The position numbers were made by a program, and so were the translations under genes. 33,552 nucleotides of DNA from Hespellia sp. (lineage in GTDB: Bacteria > Bacillota > Clostridia > Lachnospirales > Lachnospiraceae). Shown in pieces: positions 1 through 7,593 of the stretch (position 1 is its first letter; each line of letters begins with the position of its first letter). The DNA is taken from NCBI GenBank assembly GCA_028689735.1, contig JAQVCP010000031.1, positions 1 to 33,552 of the forward strand, in the 5' to 3' direction. The notes under the pieces were generated by a model. That model searched no databases and had not been told where the DNA came from. It worked only from the letters and a program-made list of their open reading frames with translations.

Positions 1-39
1 AATAACGGAAAGGTGATTTTTTTGTACAACAATTTGTCT

Positions 40-97
40 CCACCCGCATAGCAGGTGGTTTATTGTTTCGCATGTCTCCGTTTCTCTGATGAGAAAC
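40..97. repeat. Two adjacent hairpin-forming inverted repeats
   Basis: An imperfect hairpin lies at 40-58 (CCACC/GGTGG outer stem, one C-A mismatch, GC/GC inner pairs) and is followed on the plus strand by TTTATTGTTT. A perfect 7-bp stem with a TGAT loop follows at 80-97 (GTTTCTC/GAGAAAC). A 4-bp GGCT/AGCC stem lies at 114-123. No reading frame covers them. They could be a weak plus-strand terminator for a gene outside the window, a REP-like element, or the structured end of an IS200/IS605-type element. The sequence alone does not decide. Confidence 0.5.
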
Positions 98-129
98 TCC
101 AACATACTCAACAGGCTAAAGCCCATAGT

Positions 130-162
130 AAAAAAGGGAGATGATTTTTTCATCATCTCCCT
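130..162 (-). terminator. Rho-independent terminator downstream of htrA
   Basis: A perfect 11-bp stem is formed by 135-145 and 152-162 (AGGGAGATGAT/ATCATCTCCCT) with a 6-nt loop. Read on the minus strand it is followed by a run of six T (130-135). It lies about 55 bp after the htrA stop codon and ends the leftmost minus-strand transcript. There is no T-run on the plus-strand side, so it acts in one direction. Confidence 0.9.
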
Positions 163-216
163 CGATTTAGTAAATAACACAGCCAAATATTTGCAATCCT
201 CTGCGCTATTGTTCTA

Positions 217-1524
217 TTAATTTGTTGTGCTCTGTTTTCCCAGTGTTACATCTACGGTCTGCTCCTGATACTCTCCACTGGCATCTGGAACCTGAATTGT
301 CAGAGTCACTGTCTCGCCAACTGCATAGTAGCATAACTGTTCCTGTAAGGTTGCCATACTGTCAATGGTTGTATTATCCAGCTTTGTAATAATACTTCCT
401 TTAGAGATACCTGCTGCTTCCGCACCTCCGCCTTTGATTGCCTCTGATACGTAAACTCCAGTTGGCATATTATATCTCTGGCTGCTCTCTTCTGTAACGT
501 CAACACCTTGAATTCCAAGATAACCTTTTTCTGCATCGGAGAGCTTATGCTTTGTCTCCTGATTCATCAAACCTGTAATCGTGTCGCTCACATCACTGAT
601 TGGAATTGCATAGCCCATGCCCTCTACCGTTGTATCAGAAAGCTTCGCTGAATTAATACCAATTACTTCGCCATTTGCATTTAACAGTGCACCACCACTG
701 TTACCAGGGTTGATTGCTGCATCGGTCTGGATAAATGCCGTGTCACTTCCAGAATCCGTAAGCACACGGTCCGTTGCACTGACAATACCCGTAGTAACAG
801 ACTGACCATATCCAAGTGCATTACCAATAGCAATGGCCGGTTCACCAACCTGAAGCTTCGTGGAATCTCCCAATGTCGCAACTGCGATTTTGTCCATGGT
901 ATCAGCGGAAATACTGTCCAGTGGAACTGCCACTACTGCAATGTCCAGTGTCGCATCTGTTCCTTTTATATTCGCTTCCACACTGCTCTCATCAATGAAT
1001 GATACGGTCAGCGTCTCGCTGTCCGCAACAACGTGATTATTGGTTACAATTAAAAGCTCTGTATCGTTCTGTCCAATGATAATTCCGGAGCCAGAGCTTT
1101 CCACCTCCTGTGTCCCGCTCTGTCCAAAGAAGCTCTGCACCTGCTGCACACTCATGTTTGTGATTGATACGACCGAAGGCATCGCATTGGCAGCAATCTC
1201 AGAAACATCGGATGTTACCGTACTGGACGTCTGGGTGAGTGCTGTACTGTTCACGGCAGATGACGTCTTTGCTGCCGACGCTCCGCTATTGCCGTTAAGA
1301 CCAAGAATCTTGCTTCCTACCACATTCGATGCCAGGAACGTTGCACTGGAGACCACGCCAAACACCAATGCAAGGCCAACTGCTGTCACGACCTTTGGGA
1401 TTTTTCCTTTGTTCTTTTTTTTGTGAGGCTCTCCCGTAGACTGTCCGCCGCCTTGTCCAAAAGACTGTCCTCCCTGATTGTGCTGCGCATCGTTTGAGTT
1501 ATAATAGCTGTACTCGTTCTCCAT
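217..1524 (-). CDS. HtrA/DegP-like membrane-anchored serine protease with PDZ domain
   Basis: An S1C trypsin-like protease that probably degrades or checks misfolded proteins outside the membrane. The 435-aa protein has a Gly/Gln-rich cytoplasmic N-terminus (1-40), one TM segment (about 44-66), a Ser/Thr-rich linker, the protease domain (about 105-320) and one PDZ domain (about 345-430). The catalytic triad is visible: His164 in TNNHVV, Asp194 in ATLDIAVV and Ser276 in NPGNSGG. The ATG at 1522-1524 is chosen because AAAGGGG lies just upstream. An in-frame start 17 codons earlier has no such site. It lies 104 bp after glmS with no strong terminator between, so some read-through from glmS is likely. 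No convincing sigma-A promoter was found in that gap. In Firmicutes htrA is often controlled by envelope-stress two-component systems, but nothing here proves that. Confidence 0.93.
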   Translation of the reverse strand: MENEYSYYNSNDAQHNQGGQSFGQGGGQSTGEPHKKKNKGKIPKVVTAVGLALVFGVVSSATFLASNVVGSKILGLNGNSGASAAKTSSAVNSTALTQTSSTVTSDVSEIAANAMPSVVSITNMSVQQVQSFFGQSGTQEVESSGSGIIIGQNDTELLIVTNNHVVADSETLTVSFIDESSVEANIKGTDATLDIAVVAVPLDSISADTMDKIAVATLGDSTKLQVGEPAIAIGNALGYGQSVTTGIVSATDRVLTDSGSDTAFIQTDAAINPGNSGGALLNANGEVIGINSAKLSDTTVEGMGYAIPISDVSDTITGLMNQETKHKLSDAEKGYLGIQGVDVTEESSQRYNMPTGVYVSEAIKGGGAEAAGISKGSIITKLDNTTIDSMATLQEQLCYYAVGETVTLTIQVPDASGEYQEQTVDVTLGKQSTTN

Positions 1525-1628
1525 ATATATTTCCCCTTTCACATTTGTTTGATTTATTATGTTTATAGTGTACAAAGCAAATGTGATAGAAATGTGTATT
1601 ATTGTTTAAAAAGGTTTGTCTTTTTCAC

Positions 1629-3455
1629 TTATTCAACGGTAACAGACTTTGCAAGGTTTCTTGGCTTATCCACATCACATCCACGTCCCACCGCAATATA
1701 GTATCCAAACAACTGCAGTGGAATAATTGCAAGTGAATTGGTGAAGTATTTGTTGGTCTTCGGAATATAGATTGTATAATCTGCCGCTTTCTCTACTTCA
1801 TCATTCCCTTCATTGGTCACAGCGAGGACAAAAGCACCTCTGGTCGAAACCTCAACCATATTACTGATCATCTTCTTGTATAAGTCTTCCTGGGTCAGCA
1901 CTGCTGCAACCAACGTACCTTCTTCTACCAGAGAAATTGTACCATGTTTCAATTCACCTGCCGCATACGCCTCAGAATGAATATAAGATACTTCTTTTAG
2001 CTTCAGAGAACCTTCCATTGAAATCGCATAGTCCACACCACGGCCGATAAAGAAAACATCTCTTGCCGCCAGATAACGGTTGGCAAACTTCTGAATCTTT
2101 TCTTTATTATTGAGCAGAAGCTCTACCTGATCCGGAATTCTCTTCAGATCCTTAATCATATCTTCAAATTCTGTCTCAGATATCACACCTCTTACCTGGG
2201 CAAATTTCATAGCAAGCAGATCCATCGCGATCAGCTGGCAGGAGTAAGCTTTTGTAGTCGCAACCGCAATCTCCGGTCCGGCCCATGTGTACATAACATT
2301 ATCTGACTCTCTGGCAATAGAACTTCCCACTACGTTCACAATACCGAGCACCTTGGCACCTTTATTCTTCGCTTCTCTCAGTGCTGCAAGCGAATCGGCT
2401 GTCTCTCCTGACTGGCTGAGAATAATCACCAGTGTATCATCCTCAATAATCGGATCTCTGTAACGGAATTCAGAAGCAACGTCCACTTCCACCGGAATTC
2501 TGGCCATTCCTTCCAGTACATACTTGCTGGTAATCCCTACATGATATGCAGAACCACATGCTACAATCATAATCTTGCGAACTGCTTTGATTTCTTCCTC
2601 CGTCATTCCCAGCTCTTCGATTACAATCTTACCGTCCTTCAGTCTAGGCATAATCGTATCCGAGATTGCCTTTGGCTGCTCATACATTTCTTTCAGCATG
2701 AAATGCTCATAGCCACCCTTTTCTGCCGCATTGACATCCCAGTCGATTCGAATGGGTTCTTTCTCGATTGGTTCCTCATCTACGTTATAGAATTCCATGG
2801 TGTCTTCTGTCATCTTAACGATTTCCTCATTCTCGATGAAGTAGACATCTCTTGTATATTTCAAAACTGCCGGTACATCAGATGCAATAATATTGCCGCC
2901 TTCTGTATGACCTACAATCAGAGGACTGTCCTTGCGGACTGCATACAACTCTGTCGGATGATCCTTAAAAATAATACCAAGTGCATAAGATCCTTCCATA
3001 CGATGCATGATCTTCGTGATTGCCTGAAGCGGATTTCCATTATAATAATAATCGAGCAAATGTACTACGACTTCCGTATCTGTCTCAGAAAGAAATTCAT
3101 ATCCTTTTGAGATAAGCTTTTTCTTCAGCTTCAGATAATTTTCGATAATTCCGTTATGAACTACAACGATGCTTCCATCCTTATTAAAGTGAGGATGCGC
3201 ATTCACATCTGACGGTGCTCCGTGTGTTGCCCAGCGTGTATGACCAATTCCAAGCGTTCCCGGCATAGTCGTTCCATCATGGGTCAGTTCACTGAGAACC
3301 TTCAATCTTCCTTTCGATTTTGTCATCTCTATTGTTTCACCATCGTACACAGCGATTCCTGCTGAATCGTATCCCCTATACTCCAGTTTTGATAATCCAT
3401 CCAAAAGTATTGGTGCTGCCTGTTTATTTCCAATATACCCTACAATACCACACAT
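1629..3455 (-). CDS. glmS: Glutamine--fructose-6-phosphate aminotransferase (isomerizing)
   Basis: Converts fructose-6-phosphate and glutamine to glucosamine-6-phosphate, the committed step to UDP-GlcNAc for peptidoglycan and surface polymers. At 608 aa it has the usual family length. Cys2 after the initiator Met (MCGIVGYIG) is the N-terminal glutaminase nucleophile, followed by the RWATHG and NGIIEN motifs. Two SIS sugar-isomerase domains follow: the first contains SQSGETADS, and the second ends in the typical AKSVTVE tail. The start has GGAGG ten bases upstream and a clear promoter at 3513-3541. The leader between promoter and start is only about 50 nt, too short for the glmS ribozyme found in many Firmicutes. 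Its place beside the polysaccharide genes fits a role in amino-sugar supply. Confidence 0.97.
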   Translation of the reverse strand: MCGIVGYIGNKQAAPILLDGLSKLEYRGYDSAGIAVYDGETIEMTKSKGRLKVLSELTHDGTTMPGTLGIGHTRWATHGAPSDVNAHPHFNKDGSIVVVHNGIIENYLKLKKKLISKGYEFLSETDTEVVVHLLDYYYNGNPLQAITKIMHRMEGSYALGIIFKDHPTELYAVRKDSPLIVGHTEGGNIIASDVPAVLKYTRDVYFIENEEIVKMTEDTMEFYNVDEEPIEKEPIRIDWDVNAAEKGGYEHFMLKEMYEQPKAISDTIMPRLKDGKIVIEELGMTEEEIKAVRKIMIVACGSAYHVGITSKYVLEGMARIPVEVDVASEFRYRDPIIEDDTLVIILSQSGETADSLAALREAKNKGAKVLGIVNVVGSSIARESDNVMYTWAGPEIAVATTKAYSCQLIAMDLLAMKFAQVRGVISETEFEDMIKDLKRIPDQVELLLNNKEKIQKFANRYLAARDVFFIGRGVDYAISMEGSLKLKEVSYIHSEAYAAGELKHGTISLVEEGTLVAAVLTQEDLYKKMISNMVEVSTRGAFVLAVTNEGNDEVEKAADYTIYIPKTNKYFTNSLAIIPLQLFGYYIAVGRGCDVDKPRNLAKSVTVE

Positions 3456-3512
3456 ATAATCATATCCTCCATTCTTTGCACAAATGTCCTTAAATTTTGC
3501 ACTACTTTCTGT

Positions 3513-3541
3513 ATTGTATCAAAATATGACAAAAATGTAAA
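3513..3541 (-). promoter_or_regulatory. Sigma-A-type promoter of glmS
   Basis: On the minus strand, -35 TTTACA (3536-3541) and -10 TACAAT (3513-3518) are separated by exactly 17 bp. It lies between the terminator of the upstream operon (3558-3587) and glmS, so it is the natural start of the glmS transcript. The predicted leader is about 50 nt. Confidence 0.75.
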
Positions 3542-3557
3542 TTGGTAAATATTTATC

Positions 3558-3587
3558 AAAAAAGACTGGAAAATCTCATTCCAGTCT
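3558..3587 (-). terminator. Rho-independent terminator ending the 12506-3605 operon
   Basis: A 9-bp stem AGACTGGAA/TTCCAGTCT (3563-3571 with 3579-3587) has a 7-nt loop. On the minus strand it is followed by T residues (3558-3562). It lies 17 bp after the stop codon of the SGNH gene and separates this operon from glmS. Confidence 0.88.
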
Positions 3588-3604
3588 CTATCTTTTCTAT
3601 GATT

Positions 3605-4573
3605 TTATTGGTTCTTCAATGTATTTGCCAGAATCCCGCTGAATTTTTCTGCCGTATCACCATACATATGCCCTTCGCCATCTGCAAATTCGCTGAGTGC
3701 TCTATTAAATCCACCCAGATCCATGTAATTGAAATTGTAATATTCTACTTTTTGTTTTTCAAAATAGGTTCTAAAATACTGGTCCGCATCTGCATACTGC
3801 TGTTCATACATCTCCTGTGTCTCCCGTGGAATGGGCGTAGTGATTACAATGAGTTCTATCCCCTTTTCATCACAAAAGACTTTTAGTTTTTCAAAATACG
3901 TCTTACTGATTTCCTGTATATTTTTCTCGTCCCATAACACGAAATTATCGAAACTCTTTTCACCTTCAATCCTGTTCCTGTAAATCATTCCACTTTTCCG
4001 ATAAGACTCTACTATATCATTGAAATATGCCGGATCATATTCATCATACTCCTGGCTGCCTTTTATTTTCACGGTGTCTTTGATTCTAAGCAGCTGACTC
4101 CTGTAATTATACCAGGGAAAAATAATCGTCCGAAAATCCGCATCCAACATTTTCGCAAAGAAATACTGACATTTCGTTTTTGATAACGGCATTTCATAAT
4201 ACAATCTTCCAAAGTCACCATTCTGGTTTTCCGGACTGACCCAGTACCCCGGATCCAATTCATACACAATCTTTTTCGGTGTATGGTGGCTGGCTGCTTC
4301 CTTTACCATATAATAGGAATCCCTCAGATATTCTCCCCCGAAGCAAAGGTTGATTCCGCTTTCTCCGGTATTCTCTTCAACGATGTCCGGATCAATTCCA
4401 CACAAGCCATGGGAAGAACCTACATAGAGGATATCATGTTCCTCACTGGCTATATTATGCATCGTAATCCGCGCATAACTATACGGAATAATTACATAAT
4501 TCGCAACATTAGTCACAGCTACGCAAAAAATCAAGATGATTACCACAAAGAAAGTTCTTTTAAAATTGCGCAT
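3605..4573 (-). CDS. DltD/AlgJ-like SGNH-family membrane-anchored protein, partner of the MBOAT acyltransferase
   Basis: Probably completes transfer of an acyl or aminoacyl group to a surface polymer outside the membrane, as DltD does with DltB. The 322-aa protein has one N-terminal TM segment (about 7-29) and an extracellular domain. A GDSH-like block I reads VGSSHG at 51-56, with Ser54 as likely nucleophile. A C-terminal DGEGH segment near residue 300 can supply the Asp/His pair of SGNH enzymes. The start overlaps the MBOAT gene by 14 bp and uses an AGGAGG site inside it, so the two are probably translationally coupled. A terminator follows. It is last in the eight-gene operon. The family call rests on motif, topology and MBOAT pairing. 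The acyl group and acceptor are unknown, and a hydrolase (deacylase) role is the alternative. Confidence 0.75.
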   Translation of the reverse strand: MRNFKRTFFVVIILIFCVAVTNVANYVIIPYSYARITMHNIASEEHDILYVGSSHGLCGIDPDIVEENTGESGINLCFGGEYLRDSYYMVKEAASHHTPKKIVYELDPGYWVSPENQNGDFGRLYYEMPLSKTKCQYFFAKMLDADFRTIIFPWYNYRSQLLRIKDTVKIKGSQEYDEYDPAYFNDIVESYRKSGMIYRNRIEGEKSFDNFVLWDEKNIQEISKTYFEKLKVFCDEKGIELIVITTPIPRETQEMYEQQYADADQYFRTYFEKQKVEYYNFNYMDLGGFNRALSEFADGEGHMYGDTAEKFSGILANTLKNQ

Positions 4574-6104
4574 AAATGAATCCTCCTGAAGTCACCGGAA
4601 CTGCCCCCAATACCGGAAGAATAAACAGAATCGCCACATAACATAAGCATCTCAGGGCAAACGGTACTTTTCTATATAGTTCTGCTTCTGTAAGGCCACG
4701 CTCCTGAAATACACTTACCACAAAAAGTACAGCACAGCCAAATAGAATCGTTGCAATGACCAGCATGATATATTTCGGATTGTTATTGCCAAGCGGAATA
4801 ATGCCAGCTGTAAACAGCTCACTAATCTCAAATTTTGTAACCGCATACCGCATCATTTTCAAAGCGTCCGGCACGTTTGACGCCATATCAAAGAACCAGC
4901 TGATATTTACCAGCACGAACGTCCTCAGAATCTGAAACACCATCCATCCTTTTCCTTTATCATTAATATGCAGCGCATTCTTCCACTGTCGGAACTGTGG
5001 GGCAAGCATACCGCTGATGCCAATAACCAGACCATTATACAAGCCATATACGATAAATTTCCATGCCGCACCATGCCAGATTCCAACCACAAGAAAGACG
5101 ATGATATTTGCGATGCAAATCGGAAGGGCCCTTCCAATTTGTTTCCCCAATTTTTTTCTGGCTTTTTTCCCGAACCTGCTCATCCATTTCGAAAGCGAGA
5201 TTGGATAAAAAATGTAATCTTTCATCCAGGTTCCCAAAGTGATATGCCACCGATGCCAGAAATCAGTAATAGATGTTGCAAAATATGGTCTTCGGAAATT
5301 TTCATCCAGATCAATGCCAAAGAGACATGCAATACCTGATACCACATCAATTCCACCGGAAAAATCGCCATACAACTGTGCTGAATAGGCCAGCACCCCT
5401 ATAATTGCAAGTCCGGAATACTGATCCACATTTCCAAAAATAGAATTTACAAACATGGCCGCATTATCTGCGATGACAAGCTTCTTAAAGTATCCCCAGA
5501 GAATTCTCCGTACTCCGCGCTCAATCCTCTGACCATCGAAAGAATGCCTGGCATAGAGCTGAACCGCAAGTGTCTCAAACCTGCCAATCGGTCCCTGCAT
5601 CAGCTGTGGGAAGAACGACACAAATAACGCAAACTTAAATACATTACGCTCTGGTTTGCATTTTCCCCAATACACATCCAACACATAACCTGCTGACTGG
5701 AACGTATAAAAGGAGATTCCAAGCGGAAGCAGAAAATCAAATTCCGGAACAGAGCTTCCAAGCACACTCCCGATGGAGCCCAGAAGAAAATTCGTATATT
5801 TCAAAATTCCAAGCATGCCAAAATCAAGCAGCAGCGCCAATGTGATTATTTTCCTTTTTCGTGCTTTGATCTTCTTTTTCCCAAGAGTGCTCTCTTTCTC
5901 TTCCGATTTTTGAAGCAGAAGACCCGTCATATATGTTACCGCCGTGGAGAAAACCAAAAAGAATACAATCTTAACTCCCGACGATATGTAATAGATATAA
6001 CTAAACACAAGAAGCCATATCCATTGATATTTTTTTGGAATCAGATAATATCCAACTACAGCTATCACCACAAAAATCAAGAATTTCAAAGAAATAAGTG
6101 ACAT
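4560..6104 (-). CDS. MBOAT O-acyltransferase (DltB/AlgI-like)
   Basis: A membrane-bound O-acyltransferase that probably passes an acyl group from the carrier protein across the membrane to an extracellular acceptor or to the SGNH partner. The 514-aa protein has about 10-12 hydrophobic segments. Family marks are LPLGISFYTFQ (126-136), FPQLMQGPI (165-173), the DFWHRWHITLGTWMKDYIFYP block (281-301) and the catalytic-type His344 in VGIWHGAAWKF. Genes just upstream encode a carrier protein, a decarboxylase and an adenylation enzyme, the arrangement expected of a Dlt-like relay rather than alginate acetylation. The ATG has GGGAGG only 2 bp away, an unusually short spacing, so initiation may be inefficient or depend on coupling to the carrier gene 11 bp upstream. 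Confidence 0.92.
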   Translation of the reverse strand: MSLISLKFLIFVVIAVVGYYLIPKKYQWIWLLVFSYIYYISSGVKIVFFLVFSTAVTYMTGLLLQKSEEKESTLGKKKIKARKRKIITLALLLDFGMLGILKYTNFLLGSIGSVLGSSVPEFDFLLPLGISFYTFQSAGYVLDVYWGKCKPERNVFKFALFVSFFPQLMQGPIGRFETLAVQLYARHSFDGQRIERGVRRILWGYFKKLVIADNAAMFVNSIFGNVDQYSGLAIIGVLAYSAQLYGDFSGGIDVVSGIACLFGIDLDENFRRPYFATSITDFWHRWHITLGTWMKDYIFYPISLSKWMSRFGKKARKKLGKQIGRALPICIANIIVFLVVGIWHGAAWKFIVYGLYNGLVIGISGMLAPQFRQWKNALHINDKGKGWMVFQILRTFVLVNISWFFDMASNVPDALKMMRYAVTKFEISELFTAGIIPLGNNNPKYIMLVIATILFGCAVLFVVSVFQERGLTEAELYRKVPFALRCLCYVAILFILPVLGAVPVTSGGFIYAQF

Positions 6105-6115
6105 ATCCTCCCTCG

Positions 6116-6346
6116 CTATTCCTCATTCTGTAAGCGCTGCACCATTTTCCACAAAGCTTTTGCCGAATTAAAATTGTCAGGCACAATATCTACCGGTGTC
6201 AGCGATACTCCAAATTCTTCCTCCAATTCACTTACAATAGAAAGAATTGCAAAAGAATCTAATATCTCATCATCAATCAATGTTGTACAAGTCTCATAAT
6301 CCACGCCTGGGTGAATGTCTTCCAAAATTTCTATTAACTGTTCCAT
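6116..6346 (-). CDS. Small acyl/aminoacyl carrier protein (DltC-like)
   Basis: A 76-aa stand-alone carrier protein that should hold an activated acyl or aminoacyl group as a thioester on phosphopantetheine. The attachment motif is LDSF with Ser31 as the modified residue. It sits at the start of helix II of an acidic four-helix protein, as in DltC and other free-standing carriers (usual length 75-85 aa). The start has AGAGGT about 5-8 bases upstream. It lies between the decarboxylase (58-bp gap) and the MBOAT gene (11-bp gap), so it can receive cargo from the adenylation enzyme and deliver it to the membrane enzyme. Sequence does not tell whether the cargo is D-Ala or something else. The decarboxylase next door suggests a different cargo. 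Confidence 0.88.
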   Translation of the reverse strand: MEQLIEILEDIHPGVDYETCTTLIDDEILDSFAILSIVSELEEEFGVSLTPVDIVPDNFNSAKALWKMVQRLQNEE

Positions 6347-6404
6347 TTTTCTACCTCTTTCTTTCTGAATTTAACTACTCTGTTTCTCTCATAACCACTT
6401 CATT

Positions 6405-7586
6405 TTAGAGCTGCTCCGAATTCAATGAATCCGTTTCCATCCTTTGTCGAACCATTCGCAGTCCCTCTTTTTCTGAATAGAAGAAAATTGTCGGAAGATC
6501 CCTGCTGAGAAAGAGGTAGATTCCCTCCGTCACAGAATAGGCTCCGGTATTCTCAAAGACTAATATATCATCCAGTTCCGGTTTTTTCAACATAAGCTTC
6601 TTCACAAGCACATCCGCAGATGTGCAGAGAGAACCACAGATATTCCACTTTTCTTCTGCATCCGGTCTCTCTCCGTCATAGAGATGCCGGTATCTCGGAA
6701 CCTTCATTCCCATAATCTGGCCGTAATAATTCAGATGGTTAATGCCTCCGTCAATAATACAATATTTCTCCTTGAAATTCTCTTTTAAGTCCACGATTTT
6801 TGTTATATAGCACCCACAAAAAGCTGCGATATAACGTCCCATTTCCAAATGAACTTCCCCCTGGTATTTCATCTGATCCAGTAATTCCTTCAGTCCATTC
6901 AATTGCTCGTCATCTTCCTCTCTGTCCGTTTGAAAATATGGAACAGAAAGACCAGGACCATATTCCAGAATCTGCACCTCGAACTGACACGCATTCAACA
7001 GTTCTATGATGCGTTCGTCCAGCATGTCCAGTTCCTTTTTTATGGCTGTGAGTTTCTTTTTTTGTGTTCCCGAATAAAGCTGCAGCCCAAGCATATTCTG
7101 ATGTGGATATTTCTCCCGTTGCTCTATGATTCCCTTGATTGTCTCCCAGTCCATCCCGAACTGATTGCCACTGGACAGACGCAGCAGCACAGAAAGCTTC
7201 TTATCACGCACTTTTGCACAAGTCTCAAGCAATGCAAGCTGAGAAAGAGATTCTACTGTAAATATTCCCTGTCCTTCGTAAGTTTTTATCACTCTGTCTA
7301 TATCATCTATTTCTTTATTCACACCTGAGAAAACAATCTGTTTCATTGGAATACCATCCCTTTCACAAATGCGCATCTCCCCCGGTGAACATACCTCGTA
7401 TTTATCAATTTTACTGCTCATTGCTTTTACTAGAAAAGGATTTGCCTTCATCGCATAACACAGCGTAACTCGATTGCCCAGTACCTCTTTCATATGGGAG
7501 ATTCGTGAATTCAATGCGTCAATATCAAATACATATGCCGGAGTTGCCTCCATTTCGGACACTTTACAAATTATATTCTGCTCCAC
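6405..7586 (-). CDS. Fold-type III PLP-dependent decarboxylase (DAP/ornithine decarboxylase superfamily)
   Basis: A 393-aa member of the alanine-racemase-fold decarboxylases. PLP-binding Lys47 lies in CYAMKANP. The ExGR motif is LEMGR (248-251). The substrate-binding end shows GSLCTSAD (Cys321) and GAYS (Tyr350). The usual HxHxGSQ segment reads GLQLYSGTQ (167-175), with Tyr replacing His, and the glycine loop reads YGPGLSVPY, so this is not ordinary LysA. It is a GTG start with GAGGTGAG upstream, 7 bp after the adenylation gene. Carrier-linked relatives exist: BtrK decarboxylates glutamyl-BtrI, and exosortase-A loci pair such an enzyme with a ligase and an ACP. I infer that it makes an omega-amino acid or decarboxylates a carrier-bound side-chain-linked amino acid. 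A biosynthetic DAP decarboxylase or a racemase is less likely. Confidence 0.85.
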   Translation of the reverse strand: MEQNIICKVSEMEATPAYVFDIDALNSRISHMKEVLGNRVTLCYAMKANPFLVKAMSSKIDKYEVCSPGEMRICERDGIPMKQIVFSGVNKEIDDIDRVIKTYEGQGIFTVESLSQLALLETCAKVRDKKLSVLLRLSSGNQFGMDWETIKGIIEQREKYPHQNMLGLQLYSGTQKKKLTAIKKELDMLDERIIELLNACQFEVQILEYGPGLSVPYFQTDREEDDEQLNGLKELLDQMKYQGEVHLEMGRYIAAFCGCYITKIVDLKENFKEKYCIIDGGINHLNYYGQIMGMKVPRYRHLYDGERPDAEEKWNICGSLCTSADVLVKKLMLKKPELDDILVFENTGAYSVTEGIYLFLSRDLPTIFFYSEKEGLRMVRQRMETDSLNSEQL

Positions 7587-7593
7587 AGCTTTC

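Noticed and set aside
40-97. CRISPR-like repeats
   Set aside because: The hairpins differ in sequence and there are no regularly spaced identical repeats.
1525-1628. Promoter or glmS terminator between glmS and htrA
   Set aside because: Only a weak AAAAAG/CTTTTT stem and no -35/-10 pair with acceptable spacing were found.
2541-3110. 189-codon plus-strand frame opposite glmS
   Set aside because: Cys/Ile/His-rich antisense shadow of a highly conserved gene with no ribosome site.
6405-7586. Housekeeping diaminopimelate decarboxylase (lysA)
   Set aside because: Altered HxHxGSQ and glycine-loop motifs and its place between adenylation and carrier genes argue against it, though not conclusively.
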